Source: Rotaria socialis (lineage: Eukaryota; Rotifera; Eurotatoria; Philodinida; Philodinidae). From it: DNA of 64,000 nt. The notes below the pieces were generated by a model. That model saw only the letters and a list, made by a program, of their open reading frames with translations. It had not been told where the DNA came from and searched no databases. Of the stretch, positions 36,204 through 50,090 are shown in pieces. The stretch spans positions 62,001 through 126,000 of the forward strand of contig CAJNYU010004404.1 in NCBI GenBank assembly GCA_905331475.1. The letters run 5' to 3'. Position 1 is the first letter of the stretch. Every line of letters begins with the position of its first letter. Position numbers and translations under genes: made by a program.

Positions 36204-37025
36204 GAAACAGAAATTCTATTGTTAAAATCGATTCATTTTACCGGTCTTTCGTTTATTATTAAAGGGGACAATATCTTCGTCTTTTTTTTAAATTTAATTA
36301 TTGAACAGCTGCGCGCTATTTTGTGTTTCGTACGTTAAGAAAAAATTCCTTTTTCCTGATTCATATTGAGACGTAGTTCGTCTATGAATGAGTCTCATTT
36401 TATTTCTAATTCTTTCTGCAGTGTATTATACATATTACAGTTAATGTTGCGATTTTCTTTTCTATTTATTTTTGTGCAAGATAATTAATAAATCGGATAG
36501 AATAACTGATTGAATAAATCAAATCAAATCAAATTAATATATTATCCGCTATTTCTTTTAATATAAAAAGGAGATGTTAAACAAAAAAGAAACTAATTAT
36601 GTAAATAATAGTCTAACGCGTGTTGAGAGTGTGATTACGAGCGTCATCTCCACGAAATCGAACCTATTATTTATTACGTTAACTGATCAGTGAAATATAA
36701 AAAAAATAATTTATATCGAGTTAAGGATCGGCATGAACAACTGATGAATTTTATACTACGGCACTATATACTCGGGAAACAACTGAGCAAATAATGAACG
36801 TCAGTTAGAAATTGCATATTATCGTAACTTGTTTCAGAATGAAAAGAAAAGGCCACAATTGGATTTCCTATCTGAATCTATGTTCGACATGTTTAGGAGT
36901 TTTACAATGCTAATAGAACCTTGAAATAGATGTATTCTTAATCAATAGAACATATGGAAGTCATCAAGCGACAGTATTCAATGAAATAGAATCAGTTTGA
37001 TATTTTCATTCAAATCAAATAATTA
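36204..37025. other. Convergent spacer between DNMBP-like and PARG genes
   Basis: No gene seen. AT-rich 3' UTR sequence with AATAAA-like signals near 36485-36530. Confidence 0.5.
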
Positions 37026-39329
37026 TTAGCTTTTCTTCAATGACGATACGGGCGTACTAAAAATAAATTCAAATAATGTCGATTGAGCGTGCTGCATTGA
37101 ATATTGGTTGAGATAAAGATAAAGATCGCCAACAGTTGCTTTTTGTTCTTGTAAATACTCGTATATCGCCCAAAACGATTCGATTAAGTGTTTGTCGTGG
37201 AACGAGCAATAGATAAGTGGGCGGCGGGCTTCAGAAGCAGCCATTAATTGTATGATTGCTAGTCGAAACAAATCGTATAATTTTCTCATATTCTATTCAT
37301 AGTTCATACCTTTGAGATGTCTATCGCCATTGAATGCACCACAACCCCAGTTGCCAGTGGCGATGCCGAACGCAAAGTTATTCATTGATTTCGGCAAATG
37401 AAAACTTGCGTATGCTTTGAAGAGTTCTCGATTCATACAACTAATAGTATATTGATCTATTGGATTTCGAAAGTAAATTGCATCCATAGCTACGACCTGA
37501 GATAATTTTCGACCCCAGCTATCTCTGAATCGACAATTACAATTATATCATTATGATTGATAAAGAAACAAAATTCTTCTGTAATTTACTTCGGTGTTTT
37601 ATCGATAAACGTTGCTTTGGCTTTGAATGTATCTGCGTAGCCACTGTAAGTAGCAAATTGCTCACAACCGATCAAATAGATGCATTCATTGGGTAGCATG
37701 ACTTCGCAAAACAGCACACTAACAAGCATTTCAGTGCAAATGGTAAAACGTATTTCTTCTTGAACAATGCCTTCATTCATCACACCACCACCCTAGGAAA
37801 TTGTTTTGTAGTTATTCAACAAATCGATATGGGCAATGCCGTGTTTTCTTTTTTTTTATACATACAATGTATTCATTCGCAAAGTCAACTTGTAAAAAAC
37901 CATGTTGATCTTCGATAGTTGCATTTGCAATCATGTGAATGTTGCTCAGTGGTACTTGAGATTCAATCCATTTCGGATCCGAATTTTTGAGAAAACTGAA
38001 GCGTCGAAAAGTGAGAACACCTTTTGGCACTAATTGTATAATATCAGTAAGTTATGATCAAAATGATATACAAAAAAAATAGTCATCTTCACGTACTATC
38101 TTCACTAATGCGTCGAAAATAATGTAAAATACATTTGAGTTTTTCAATTTTCCATGGTGCTCCACTTTTCAGAAGACTACAAACAGAGCACAAGAGAAAA
38201 AAATCTTCCCGGTATAAAAGCTTCTATACGAGTTCTTACTGTGTAAAATTCAAACTCTGATAGGTTGAATGTCTGTTATGTGGCTCAGGAAAAAGACAGA
38301 AAAACCCACAAGCTAATAAGGAACTAGCCTGCCGTTGAGACATAGTGACAGAACGATTAGATTCCTGTCGTAACAATCGAGGTGGCTGGAAAATAACACG
38401 CATAAGTTATAATAAAACAAAAGAAAAAAAAATTCTTATAAAACCTGGCCACAGATAGTGCCAACATTGAGAGCAAGAGAAATCATTTTCGGAAGAATAG
38501 TATATAGAAAGATCGCTCGTTCTTCAGCAGAAAATACCTAATAGTGATAATAACATTGGTAGAATGTGAGCCATTGTCTAAGTAATATTACTTGATTAAT
38601 TAACTGTTTTAGACAGCGTATTTCGAAATTCATTCCATTGCTCTCTTGTATTGTTGTCTAAATACTAATATTTGTGTGTAAACGAGAGCAAAAGCAATAG
38701 TATATCACTTTAATATCGTGGACGGTCACTGTTTTTTCATCACATTTCTGCTTAAGTTGTGCCAACGCTTTTTGAATAATTGGCCATATATGCCTTCCAT
38801 CCCTCTACAAACAAATTTGTGTCACGTATATTTAGCGATACTGCTATTTAAACTCACTGTTACATTCCCTAATGAACATGGTAAACGAACATGATCGTCA
38901 TCCCATGCATCCATATATTTCTCCATTCCATGAATTGGCTCCGGTTCACGATCGGGATTCGATGGATCATATTTGAATGGCTATTTGAAAAGAAAACTAT
39001 GTTCATGTGTATTCGATATTGGGTCTTAGTCAATGTCCTACTTTGATCAAAAATACGTGGTCAGGATCATGAATATCTTGCATATCTGATAGAATGGGAG
39101 GTGTTCGGATGATATTTGGAATATCAGCCAATGATGTTCCCTAACGAATACTTCATATATCACAAAGAAAGTTGAATTTATAGAAACCTTACATAATAGA
39201 CTGCATTAGCGCTCTTGTCGATTGTTGATTGTTCATCGACCATGTCCTGATCGAAATTTGACTCAACAGACATAGTGATTTCGGTTGGTGCGTAACACAA
39301 GCGATTGCCGAAGTTAAAAACAAATATCT
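37026..39329 (-). CDS. PARG: Poly(ADP-ribose) glycohydrolase
   Basis: Cleaves poly(ADP-ribose) chains to ADP-ribose. Exons on the minus strand: from about 39329 (first ATG 39273) to 39193, 39140-39042, 38980-38858, 38804-38709, 38657-38592, 38538-38445, 38385-38240, 38176-38097, 38029-37866, 37792-37590, 37524-37310 and 37258-37026. The macrodomain signature GGGVMNEGIVQEEIRF has the catalytic QEE pair. Also conserved: HVRLPCS, MSQRQASSLLACGFFCLFP, LQVDFANEYI, ECIYLIGCEQFATYSGYA, MDAIYF and ATGNWGCGAFNGD..LK. The first 60 residues are unlike known PARGs and may hold a further upstream exon. Within the exon at 38538-38445 the frame shifts by one: VFSAEE and RAIFLYTILPKMISLAL are in different frames unless the acceptor CTGAAG at about 38524 is used. 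About 530 residues, catalytic region complete. Confidence 0.93.
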
Positions 39330-40006
39330 GAATATAACAAAGAATATATATGATGCAAATATTGTAATCAAGGTCCTTTCGAAACAAAAAATTCCCAACT
39401 GTAATGTTTCTTTAAATCTTCTGTAAATAGGGTCGGAGGGCTGAAAACTCAATGACGAAAAATCAATACTGCACAATGTGATTTTCCTTAATTAATCAGA
39501 TTGTGTTATATCTTTACTTTTCTCACCAAAAACTTCTTCTTTTAATGCATAAGAAATGGCACGATGAATTCTCCATGTATTCAATGACAAGAAAGTGTGT
39601 TCACTTTTTTAAAAATTTCAACACACGACTTATTGATAAAAAAAACAAATGACTTATGAATGGCCTGAATGTTGTCTTCATTTTCTGATGATAATAAAAT
39701 CGAATTATACACAAAGGGGAAAATGTCATTTGCTCTTTTTTCAACGAATAATACTAGTCGTAGGAAGCAATAACGCCAACACACACGTAAAAAAACGAAA
39801 CAAAAATAGTCAGCATCCTCTTCGTCGCATTTCTAAACCGATGAAAGGCGAAGAAAAACAATAACTCACGTCTTTCGTTTCTATTCAAAACTATGGCTTT
39901 AACAGAGGACAAACAGTAGTCGAAAAAAATGGTGAAAACAGATCGTTTTGATCAAATAAGTTATATTTTTTGCCAGTTGCCGATGATAAAGATACAACAC
40001 AAAAAA
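39330..40006. other. Spacer upstream of PARG, no gene seen
   Basis: AT-rich. Short open frames on both strands have no motif. A possible 5' exon of PARG might lie near 39400-39476, but no junction could be supported. Confidence 0.4.
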
Positions 40007-40120
40007 GGGTGTGGGGTGTGGGGTGTGATTGTGGGTGTTGGTAAAGAAGGAACTCAGACCCACACGCACACCCACAGCCATCAAGATAGTAAAGAGAGGA
40101 CCCACACCTACACCCACAAT
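40007..40120. repeat. Interstitial telomere-like tract (TGTGGG type), inverted pair
   Basis: GGGTGTGGGGTGTGGGGTGT followed by ATTGTGGGTGTTGG on the plus strand at 40007-40040. Two C-rich mirror tracts follow (CCCACACGCACACCCACAG at 40059-40077 and CCCACACCTACACCCACA at 40100-40117). TGTGGG is the telomere repeat unit described for bdelloid rotifers. The arms can pair into a hairpin. Confidence 0.6.
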
Positions 40121-40910
40121 CTCTCATGCGATATTAATGTAATTCGATAGAGCAAACAGAGTTCCATTTACCCGGAAATTTTTTCTATGATTGAATGATT
40201 ACTCACAGAGAAAAAGCGATTCTTCCATCTTAGTGCAATTTTATTACTATAAATTACTTTTTTCAGATTTTGCTGGAATTTCAGAAATTTAGGCTATTAC
40301 AACTAGAAAAATGTTGGTACAGAAAGATGTCCCATAAAATTCTGCTCATATTGGGCAGAATAAAATTTTTTATTAGACGAAAATTCTTGGAAAAATGCTA
40401 CGGATTCGAGTTGTATTTCACAAATTTGACTATCAGAATTTTGTTTACGAGCTAAATGCATATGATATTCAGAATCAGCATAAAGAATTGAGTCGAATAA
40501 CATTTATTTTAGTGAAAATACTTTCCATCGAAAAACTAGCCTGAGGGGGCCGCAGGGCGAAATAGTTAAAAATAGCTGATGGGGAGGAGTCCAGGCATTT
40601 TTTGAGACGGAAAACATTTTTCACTAAAATATCTTATTTGGCTCACTCGTAAATACAATTCTGGTAGTCAATCTTCGCTGAACCGAACGAAATAGTGTTG
40701 CAAATTTTTTTGTACATTGATGAAATGCCGAATGGAGATATAGATGGCGCCATATCTAACATTACGCAAAGCATCATTGATCGTTTAATTAACTTTTACA
40801 AGTAGTTTTTCCCTCGACTGTAAGGAGGATCATATGAAAAAAACTAAATGCGTTTGTGATCTTGCTTGATTGGGGTCAAAAAAACATTTATAAGAAGTTA
40901 TCTTATTTTA
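40121..40910. other. Gene-free stretch
   Basis: No coding frame with support. A short GC-rich piece at 40540-40600 (GAGGGGGCCGCAGGGCG) stands out from AT-rich surroundings but matches nothing I know. Confidence 0.4.
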
Positions 40911-41165
40911 AGACTTTTGGCCGTTTTTGTCGAACTCTGTCATAGGTTATCGAGGGTCTTGAATCCAAAGCCCACTTCTTCGGCCGAGCTTACATTGGCC
41001 AGGAGCTGACCAATCAGAAACGAGCCTTCCCATTGTAAGACTTTTGGTCGTTTTGGTCGAACTTTGCCATAGCTTATTAAGGACCCTGAATTCGAATCCG
41101 AAACCCATTTCTTTGGCCGACGCTTCATTAGTCAACAGTTGACCAATCAGAAATGAACTTTCTCA
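40911..41165. repeat. Two diverged 127-base tandem copies
   Basis: Both units begin AGACTTTTGG(C/T)CGTTTT and include GACCAATCAGAAA near the end. The second begins at 41038. They differ at roughly one base in six, so this is an old duplication. Both read through as similar open frames on the minus strand, which is an effect of the repeat. Confidence 0.7.
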
Positions 41166-41787
41166 TTTTATAAATGATACATGATGTGTCTAAGTCTATA
41201 TCATTTAAAGGTTTATTGTTGCTCAGAAAATGTATCAGCAGATTGTTTTTAAGTTTCTCAAAATAGGGGTTTCACGAAATATTTCCTAAAGTTTTCTAGC
41301 TAATCAAGAGATAACGCCAGATGTTTTTTTTGTTTTACAGCTGACACTTCCAGCTAGGGCCCCTCGTGGCCATTTTTTCAAAAAGACTAGATGAAGGAAA
41401 AAATGCTTTACTTCAAATAAATTTAGGTTTTTTTTGATTTCTAGAAATCTTTCAACTGCATGTAAACTTAAAAATAGAAGAAGAAAGAAATTCGTAAAAA
41501 AGAGCCACGAGAGCCTCTAGCCCTAAGTATTTTGTGCAAAATAAAAAAAATTGAATTGAATTTTGACATTGCTTTGACAGAATTTCCTTGAGGGTATGAG
41601 AATCCCTAAAATAAGCTTTATGCGCATATTGAAATCATCATAGCTACTCTAAACAAAGAGATAGAAGGCTGAAATTTTTTTTACTCACATGACTCACTGA
41701 CACTAACATCCGTACTAAATTACAGCATTATACCATGTTCCATTATTGGAATCAATTTTTGAAGGGGCGGGGGCTTAAGGGTTTAGG
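41166..41787. other. Gene-free stretch
   Basis: AT-rich, with no open frame or repeat structure I could support. Confidence 0.4.
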
Positions 41788-41970
41788 AAAGTGCAGCGTG
41801 TAATAAACCCTTTTTTAGGGTTTAGGAGGCCTAATAAACCCCTAAAGGGTTCAGGAAGCTGATAATAAACGATAAAAGGGTTAATCAATATACGGTTAAG
41901 GGTTTAGAACTCTCATATACTCTTTTGGTAGGGTTTAGTATTCTACGATATTTTTATAGTGTGGGTGCAG
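41788..41970. mobile_element. Fragment of the AAACCC/GGGTTT CACTG-type element
   Basis: GTGCAGCGTGTAATAAACCC at the left resembles GTGCAACGTATCATAAACCC near the right end of the larger element at 44515-46699. Several AGGGTTTA/TAAACCCT words follow, and TATTTTTATAGTG at 41951-41963 resembles the TTTTTTTTACAGTG terminus. It is probably a short, diverged copy or solo end of the same family. Confidence 0.45.
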
Positions 41971-42639
41971 GGAAGAAAGTTCCAAAAGGAGTGGGGATGA
42001 GAAAGCGAATCTTATTGTGAATGTATTGAAACTTACTTACAGTTCCTATATCTTCTATACCACCTGTACTTGGGTGCCTACGCCTGCCCTTCCTCGGCTC
42101 TAACATCCTTATCCACCTCTAAACACTATATATTCTATATCTATTATCCAGCAGTATAATCAAATTCCTGAGAAAGCTGTAAAATCCATTATACGACTAG
42201 TTCTAACTTTGGATGGAAGGCCGGTCTGGCTGAAATTTTTTCCACTGAATTGCTTGAGCATCTAATTCACATTGACTAACCACATACTAAACGCAAGAGT
42301 CGTTGTGTTTCACAACGTAGACAGTATGCTATCGTACGGGTAACCCGAGGGAAACAGCCCTTAGTGAGTAGAGATGTCACTTTATCTTTACTTTATTCGG
42401 TAAATTAGAGTATTTTTTACTTTACAAGAAAAACTAAGGTTGCAAAGGTTTGGTTTTTTTATCTATCCATGAAAATTTTTTTTTCTAATTTTACTTTACG
42501 TTACTTTTTCAAAGTAAAACGAAGATAAAGTGCCACCCCTATCAGTGAGTTATCCAAGATTATTTTATGCCCGATAGTGCCATGGTTCGAACATAATACT
42601 TTAGTAGTACGCGCCAACCACGCTCTAAAAAAAAGTTTT

Positions 42640-42801
42640 TCTACCGAACCTAAAAAGGTTTCGCATAAAACCTCTTCAAAACAATTTAAAAAAAGGTTCC
42701 GTAGCAATGGTTTCGTACAAAACCTATCCAAAGCAATTCAGAAAAAAGGTTTCGTACAAAACCATTCAAAAGTAATTCAAAAATGGTTTCGTACAAACTG
42801 A
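42640..42801. repeat. Short tandem repeats, GGTTTCGTACAAAACC type
   Basis: Four to five imperfect units of about 38 bases, each with GGTTTCG(T/C)A(C)AAAACC followed by TYCAAARCAATTCA and an A-run. The core word is itself nearly palindromic. Related words (ACGAAACC) recur at 44435-44500. Confidence 0.6.
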
Positions 42802-42840
42802 TTTGCTCGAAACCTTCTTCTAATTGTCCGCTCCGCCAAA

Positions 42841-43101
42841 TTTCATTTAATCTTCGGGTGCCGACCGCGGTACGCATACCGTTTCCAGTATTCTTCAAAA
42901 TCCAAGCACGCTACATATTCAAATCAATCAAACGTAAGTGGACACCGTCTATAGAGCAATTTTCTTATATCCATGTAAACGGTTACTCTATAGACTATGT
43001 TCATTTCCTTTTGATTGATTTGAATATATGTCATTCTTGGGTTTTGAGAAACACTGGAAATGGTATGCTTACCGCGGTCGGCACTCGAAGATTAAATGAA
43101 A
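42841..43101. mobile_element. 261-base foldback element
   Basis: A near-complete palindrome. The left end, TTTCATTTAATCTTCGGGTG, pairs with CACTCGAAGATTAAATGAAA at the right; inside, CCGACCGCGGTA pairs with TACCGCGGTCGG; near the centre GTCTATAGAG pairs with CTCTATAGAC. The central loop is about 30 bases. No coding capacity. Confidence 0.75.
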
Positions 43102-43573
43102 CCAAACGATGATCTTCATAGTTGAAACAATCTATAAAATAGAAATAGAAAAAAATAAGTACAAGCATTTCAAAATTTTAAACTTACCCCTTTATTTCCT
43201 CACTTGAATCAACCTGCAATTAAAAAAATGATGAAGTTTCAAAAGGTGAAACTTACCAAAAAACCGCATCCACACATCAACCTACAATAACAATATTAAC
43301 AAATTTAATAAATTCATAAGGTCAAGCTTACCTAAAATTCCACATATAGATCAACTTAGAAAACAAAAAATTAAACCAATTTATGAGACTTCATAACATC
43401 AAACTTACCCCGACATTGCATCTTTCGAGGAATCAATAAAAAACCTAAAAAAAATTGTCTTATTTCCCCGAATCAAGTTTACTTAAAATCCTAATATGAG
43501 TGAATCTATAATATAAAAAAACATATTAATTAATTTTCAACATCTGAAACTTATCCACGAATTTTACCTGCAG

Positions 43574-43840
43574 TTGAAATAAAAAAACTACCTTTACAGT
43601 TTTCGACTTAGCGATGCACCGATTTTCTCACCGATGGGAACTCGACGGGAAAACTAACTACATATTCGGGTTGCTGGACCTCATTAACCTATTGCAAGCT
43701 TACCTCAGAATTTAGCTCCAACTTGAAATAAAAAAGGTACCTCTACAACTTTTGGCTCTGGGAGCGACCGATTTTCTGACCAATGGGAACTCGACGGGGA
43801 AAACTAACTGCATATTCGGGTTGCTGGGCCTCGATAACCT
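43574..43840. repeat. Direct duplication, period about 149 bases
   Basis: TTGAAATAAAAAA(A/G), then CACCGATTTTCTCACCGATG / GACCGATTTTCTGACCAATG, then GGGAACTCGACGGG and CATATTCGGGTTGCTGG occur twice. Copies begin near 43574 and 43723 and differ by scattered substitutions. Confidence 0.7.
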
Positions 43841-44514
43841 AAATGAAAGTGTCGTGGAAACAGATAAAGCTCTTAAAGTAAGGCAGCCACTACGATACAT
43901 TGTTTTGACTTGCGCGCATGGAAAGGTTGAAACTTTTAATGTTTTTGGTGGGAGCCTCTTTATAGTGGACTAAATGAGATCCAAATCTGACGTGAATACT
44001 GAACTCGGGATGATTGAAAGAAAGTAAGACCACTATCCGTATGGTGCGGAAACATTTACTCTTTCGTGTTTGTATTGGAAATATATAAAAAAATTTAACG
44101 GAACCATTGCGATTCAGTATGAAATGTACGAGACCTTCGAATAACGTTGGAGCCTCTGAAGCGTTTTCTTCGAAATGCACTAAATCGTATGGCCGACCAG
44201 GAAATTGGAAGAGTTGCTGCCAAAAAATACAGATCCTACGCATGCTCAACGATACTACCCGGGGCTTCGTGTAAAATGTACCAAACTATAAAGGTATATA
44301 AAAACTGTCGAGAAGTTCAGCGCAAAAAAATACTAAATCTTTGGATTATTAAGGAAACTATCGGTGGCTCCGTATCAAAAGGTCTGAACTATTTTTTTGA
44401 GACACGATGTCAACAATGGGTCTGTCGAGATATTACGAAACCTTAGGTCATTTTACGAAACTATGAAAGTTTCAGTACATGATGTACGAAATCTTAGCTC
44501 ATTTTAGGAGACTA
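43841..44514. other. Gene-free stretch
   Basis: Overlapping open frames exist on both strands (43890-44446) but show no motif or consistent splice structure. The right edge repeats ACGAAAC(C/T) words. Confidence 0.35.
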
Positions 44515-46699
44515 CACTGTAAAAAAAAGAGTAGAATAATAAACCCTTGTCCTTTCTATAAATCGTGCTAAACTCTTGAAGGGTTTATGAAACGAAGGGT
44601 ATATGAAAAAAGATGATACAAGAAAAAAAAGGGTTTATTAATCTGAGATTTAAGGAGAAGGGTATATGATTTTATCTCCAAGGGTATTTTAATATGCGGT
44701 TTCAATAAAAGGGTTTATTACTTTCGTACTAAGGGTATTTTATTGTACGGTCTAGAGAAAGGGGTTTATTACTTACTTAAAAAGGGTATTTTATTCTACG
44801 GTGAGGGATTTATTGTTCTACTCCATCATCAAAAGGGTTTTTTATTCTTCGTTCAAAGGATTACACTTTTTCAACTGATATATATATATATACCATGAAA
44901 ATTTCTCACAGGACACTTCAAACAATTTAATATAATAAAAATGTTAATCCAATCATTTTCTCACAATGCTGCCATTCATGCATCGATGCACTTTTCATTT
45001 CGTACCTGTTTCGTAAAACATAACGGTATGATATAGAGACGCTAATTTCGCTAATAAATTTTGAAAAATTTCGAGCTAAACTCCAATCCACACATTGTTT
45101 AAAAATAAAAATCAGACGGCTTCACATGAGCAATTTCATACAAAAACTTTGAGTTACATCAATCTGAAAGATATTATAGTAATTGCGGATATACTCCAAA
45201 CTCGCACTGGTGTTCAGAAAAAAAGTTTGACTTTACATCCATCCAAGAGAACAAATTGAAGCAGGTATTTTACTTCAATATATTTATATTCTTCCTTTAC
45301 TTGGTTGAAAATAAGCTCAAAATAATGCAAGTAATAACATTTTAAAAATAATTCAAGGTTGTCTTTAATTTAGAGCAATTGCCACAGCTAATGGAGAATA
45401 AGGGTGATTTACTTATATATTTATATCTTTTCTTTTATTTATTTCCATTAAAAATTAAAAATGAAAACGGAAGTATTAAAACTTTCTCTGTGATTATTTC
45501 CTTCTTTTTGTTTTCGTCCATTGGTACAATGTATTCAAAGTGAATACATTGTTTCACATATGTCTTTATAAATCTTGTATTTTTCTACCTTTAATTCAAC
45601 ATCAAACAAATAATGTAACTATAAAAATATTTTATAAATAGCGATTTCTTTTTTTTTCTATTTTGATTCGTCGAAACTATATATGGAAAAGAACTATGAA
45701 CATCGATTTCAGAAATATGGGACAATCCAGTCAGACAAACGCCTTAAAAAACGCGTTACAGCGAATATATATATTGACGCTTTCATGTTATAAAACGTTA
45801 AAACATCTTGAAATTTCGTAAAAACGCCGTATTTATGATTTCCTGCGTTTTGCATCTACATCTCCTAATAGAATTTCTTACGACTCACACCCTATACATC
45901 ACTCCAGACAAATATGTGCTATTTTCAACACATGCACTTATAAAGATTTAAAAAAATGATCAACAATTTTATAAAATTAAGAGAAATATATACGTTATAG
46001 ATTTCTAGAAAAATAAGAAATATTTTAGAAAATTTTTGAAAAAATGAAGCAAAACGTTTTTAAATCTTTTTAAAATTTTTTTTGAGGAAATATACTTCGA
46101 AAACAATTTTTTCCTAATTTATTTAAATATGTAAAAAAATCATTTTTATTTCCAAAGAAATAATTTTTTAAATGCAAAATATTTTTTTGAATTTTTTTTA
46201 TGACAATTAAAAATGTAATAACAATTTGTTCCGCTTAACTTTATATCATCTTCAGGCTCCTATAAAGTTTCGTTCGATTTAAGTAGCATTTCTTACTTCA
46301 TATTGATATCATACGACTGACCGAATGGATAACATCTTGGACTATCAACCAATACATCTCATGATCGAACCTAGGATAACGCATTAAGTTCCGAAAATTT
46401 TAATCGGATCAATAAATTACAAAAAAATGCGTTGTGATCCGCATTGTAAACACAAACGAAAAAGAATCATAGTCTACTCAATTGTTTTTGGATTCTTTTT
46501 TTCTGAAAGATTGTTAACGCGTTTTTTAAGGCGCTTGTCTGAATGAAAATTGTAATAAGCCCTTTTTGGGTATGGAACAAAAGTAATAAACCCTTTTTGG
46601 GGGAATGGAACAACAGTAATAAACCCTTTGAAGGGTTTATGAAAGTGCAACGTATCATAAACCCTTTAAGGGTATATTATTATACGTTTTTTTTTACAG
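44515..46699. mobile_element. 2.2 kb element with CACTGTAAAAAAAA ends and GGGTTTATT subterminal repeats
   Basis: The inverted ends CACTGTAAAAAAAA (44515-44528) and TTTTTTTTACAGTG (46686-46699) match over 14 bases. Within about 350 bases of the left end and 150 of the right there are many copies of AATAAACCCTT or AAGGGTTTATT, in both orientations. Such arrays are typical transposase-binding sites near DNA transposon ends. No transposase frame is present, so the element is non-autonomous. A target duplication is not evident. An 810-base inverted-repeat element lies inside. Confidence 0.6.
45732..46541. mobile_element. Nested 810-base element with 27-base inverted ends
   Basis: The left end is CAGACAAACGCCTTAAAAAA followed by CGCGTTA; the right end is its complement with one mismatch (CGCTTGTCTG). 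The interior is very AT-rich and non-coding. It lies inside the CACTG-ended element, so it probably inserted later. Confidence 0.6.
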
Positions 46700-47346
46700 T
46701 GCGCAGCCCTTTGTAACAATCAACAGGGCAATTTCAATCAAGAACGGTTCAACACATTTTTTGTCGTTTTCCGAAGATAGCAAATCTTGACTACGAATGA
46801 TGTAGCTGTTGCTCGCTTGCACTTCAAAGTGGATAGCAAAGCGAACAATTCCAGCAGTGCCTAAGAACTGAGAGATAGGAATTCCTAATGTGCCGAGGAA
46901 TTGCCAGTGTCGTTGTGATAATTCCTAGAGGAAATGGGAACCAACTACCGGTTCCTTCACAGTTCCACCATTCACGAAAGTCGCGATATCGCTACTTTAA
47001 AAATAATTTTTGCATGAAATTATTGATTTTCACAATTTTGCAAGTAAAAATGAGTGTAAGAACAAAAATTATCGTGAATATTCCATATTTTTACTTTTAG
47101 TATGCAAATAACTGTAGGGAAACTGATGAGAAATTCCTAATTCTCAGTCCTTGGACACTCATCGGGTAAACATGGGGGCATCAGCATTGAAGATGCCAAA
47201 TTGTTTTTTGAAGACGAAACATTTCCTCGTGGTTGGCAGAAGCATTCTTCATTCGGTGTCCGCCAACTGCACTCAGCCACGAAAGCCCTGAAAAATGCGG
47301 CACATGAACAGAAAAAACAACAACGAATCCATGGCGAGAACGCATA
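46700..47346 (+). pseudogene. Remnant of a family-2 heme peroxidase (chloroperoxidase-like)
   Basis: Scattered open pieces in one general order: AALCNNQQGNFNQERFNTFF, then LTTNDVAVARLHFKVDSKAN, then after stops SGKHGGISIEDAKLFFEDET and FPRGWQKHSSFG to a stop at 47346. The pieces resemble Peroxidase_2 proteins of fungi: a D-A-L-N-x-FN-x-x-x-F stretch, a second helix with R/S/N residues, and a final F-F-x-x-E-x-x-P-x-x-W helix. Several in-frame stops lie between them. The heme-ligand Cys-Pro region would be upstream, where the CACTG element now abuts directly at 46699. I infer a decayed, possibly transferred gene interrupted by the transposon. The family call is tentative. Confidence 0.4.
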
Positions 47347-48255
47347 ATAAGCCGTTTTATTTTTCAACTCGAGTTCAACTAAATCATTCTTAGTTGTAAA
47401 AACATTTATATTTCTAAAAATTTTGCTCATAATAAATTTATTGTAAGCAGGTGCAAAGATGGAGCTACTTTGTCTGGATGTCGTATTAAGAGAGTTATCA
47501 GACTACTGTGGATGAGGGACGGCCAATTTTGGAAAGATTCTATTGAAGACAAGAGACATATCTAGTTTTGAGTGTGGGTGTGACTATGAGTCTTCTTTTC
47601 ACACCAAGACCCACACTCTCACGTCTCAACACGTCCCCTGGCTTTTGAAAAATGTGTTCTTTATTAAGGAAGCTGGTCCTGAAAGTGTTTATTCTGTTTA
47701 CTCAAAATTGAGACTATCTGTAAATCACTGATCACTATCGATGGATGATGTTAAATATTACTAAAAGCATTTATCTGTTCGTATAGAAATCATTGAACAA
47801 AAAGTGAATTGCATCAAGTTAGGTTAATAAATGTTATTTTTCTCTATGTGACACTTAGAGACTATAAATCACAGAAACGAGCGAATATGTGTTGGTTATG
47901 TAAAGTACGTGTAGTATTCATTATTGAGGGGATGCACTGTCGTTCATGTCAGCCCAGCTCACACATTTTTGACAACCTTCCACTTTCGTCACAGATGGAT
48001 TGATCACATTGTCACTGACAGATTGGGCTTGACAGTCCGCTTTTAGATTCTTATCGTCTTGTTCATTAGCTTGCTCACTACTTGAATGAAGAATCTATAA
48101 AAAAGAAAGAACACAAGGTGAGTACCGATTTGAGATTGGATCAAAACCGAAAAAAGTGAATTAGCATATTATTTTTGAAAAATCTATCTCGAATTTTCGA
48201 TCAGGACAAGATGAAATTAAGACGCGGTCATGTCGGAACAAGAATTGATAACCGT
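47347..48255. other. Spacer with telomere-like hairpin at 47568-47632
   Basis: No gene seen. GAGTGTGGGTGTGACTATGA on the plus strand and CCAAGACCCACACTCTCACG on the other side form an inverted pair of TGTGGG-type sequence. The rest is AT-rich. Confidence 0.45.

Positions 48256-50090
<1,835 letters not shown>

Noticed and set aside
43890-44446. Open frames of about 100 codons on both strands
   Set aside because: They overlap on opposite strands, lack motifs and splice context, and lie among repeats.
47137-47430. 97-codon minus-strand frame with several Cys
   Set aside because: The plus strand of the same stretch carries the peroxidase-like C-terminus, which explains the open antisense frame better.
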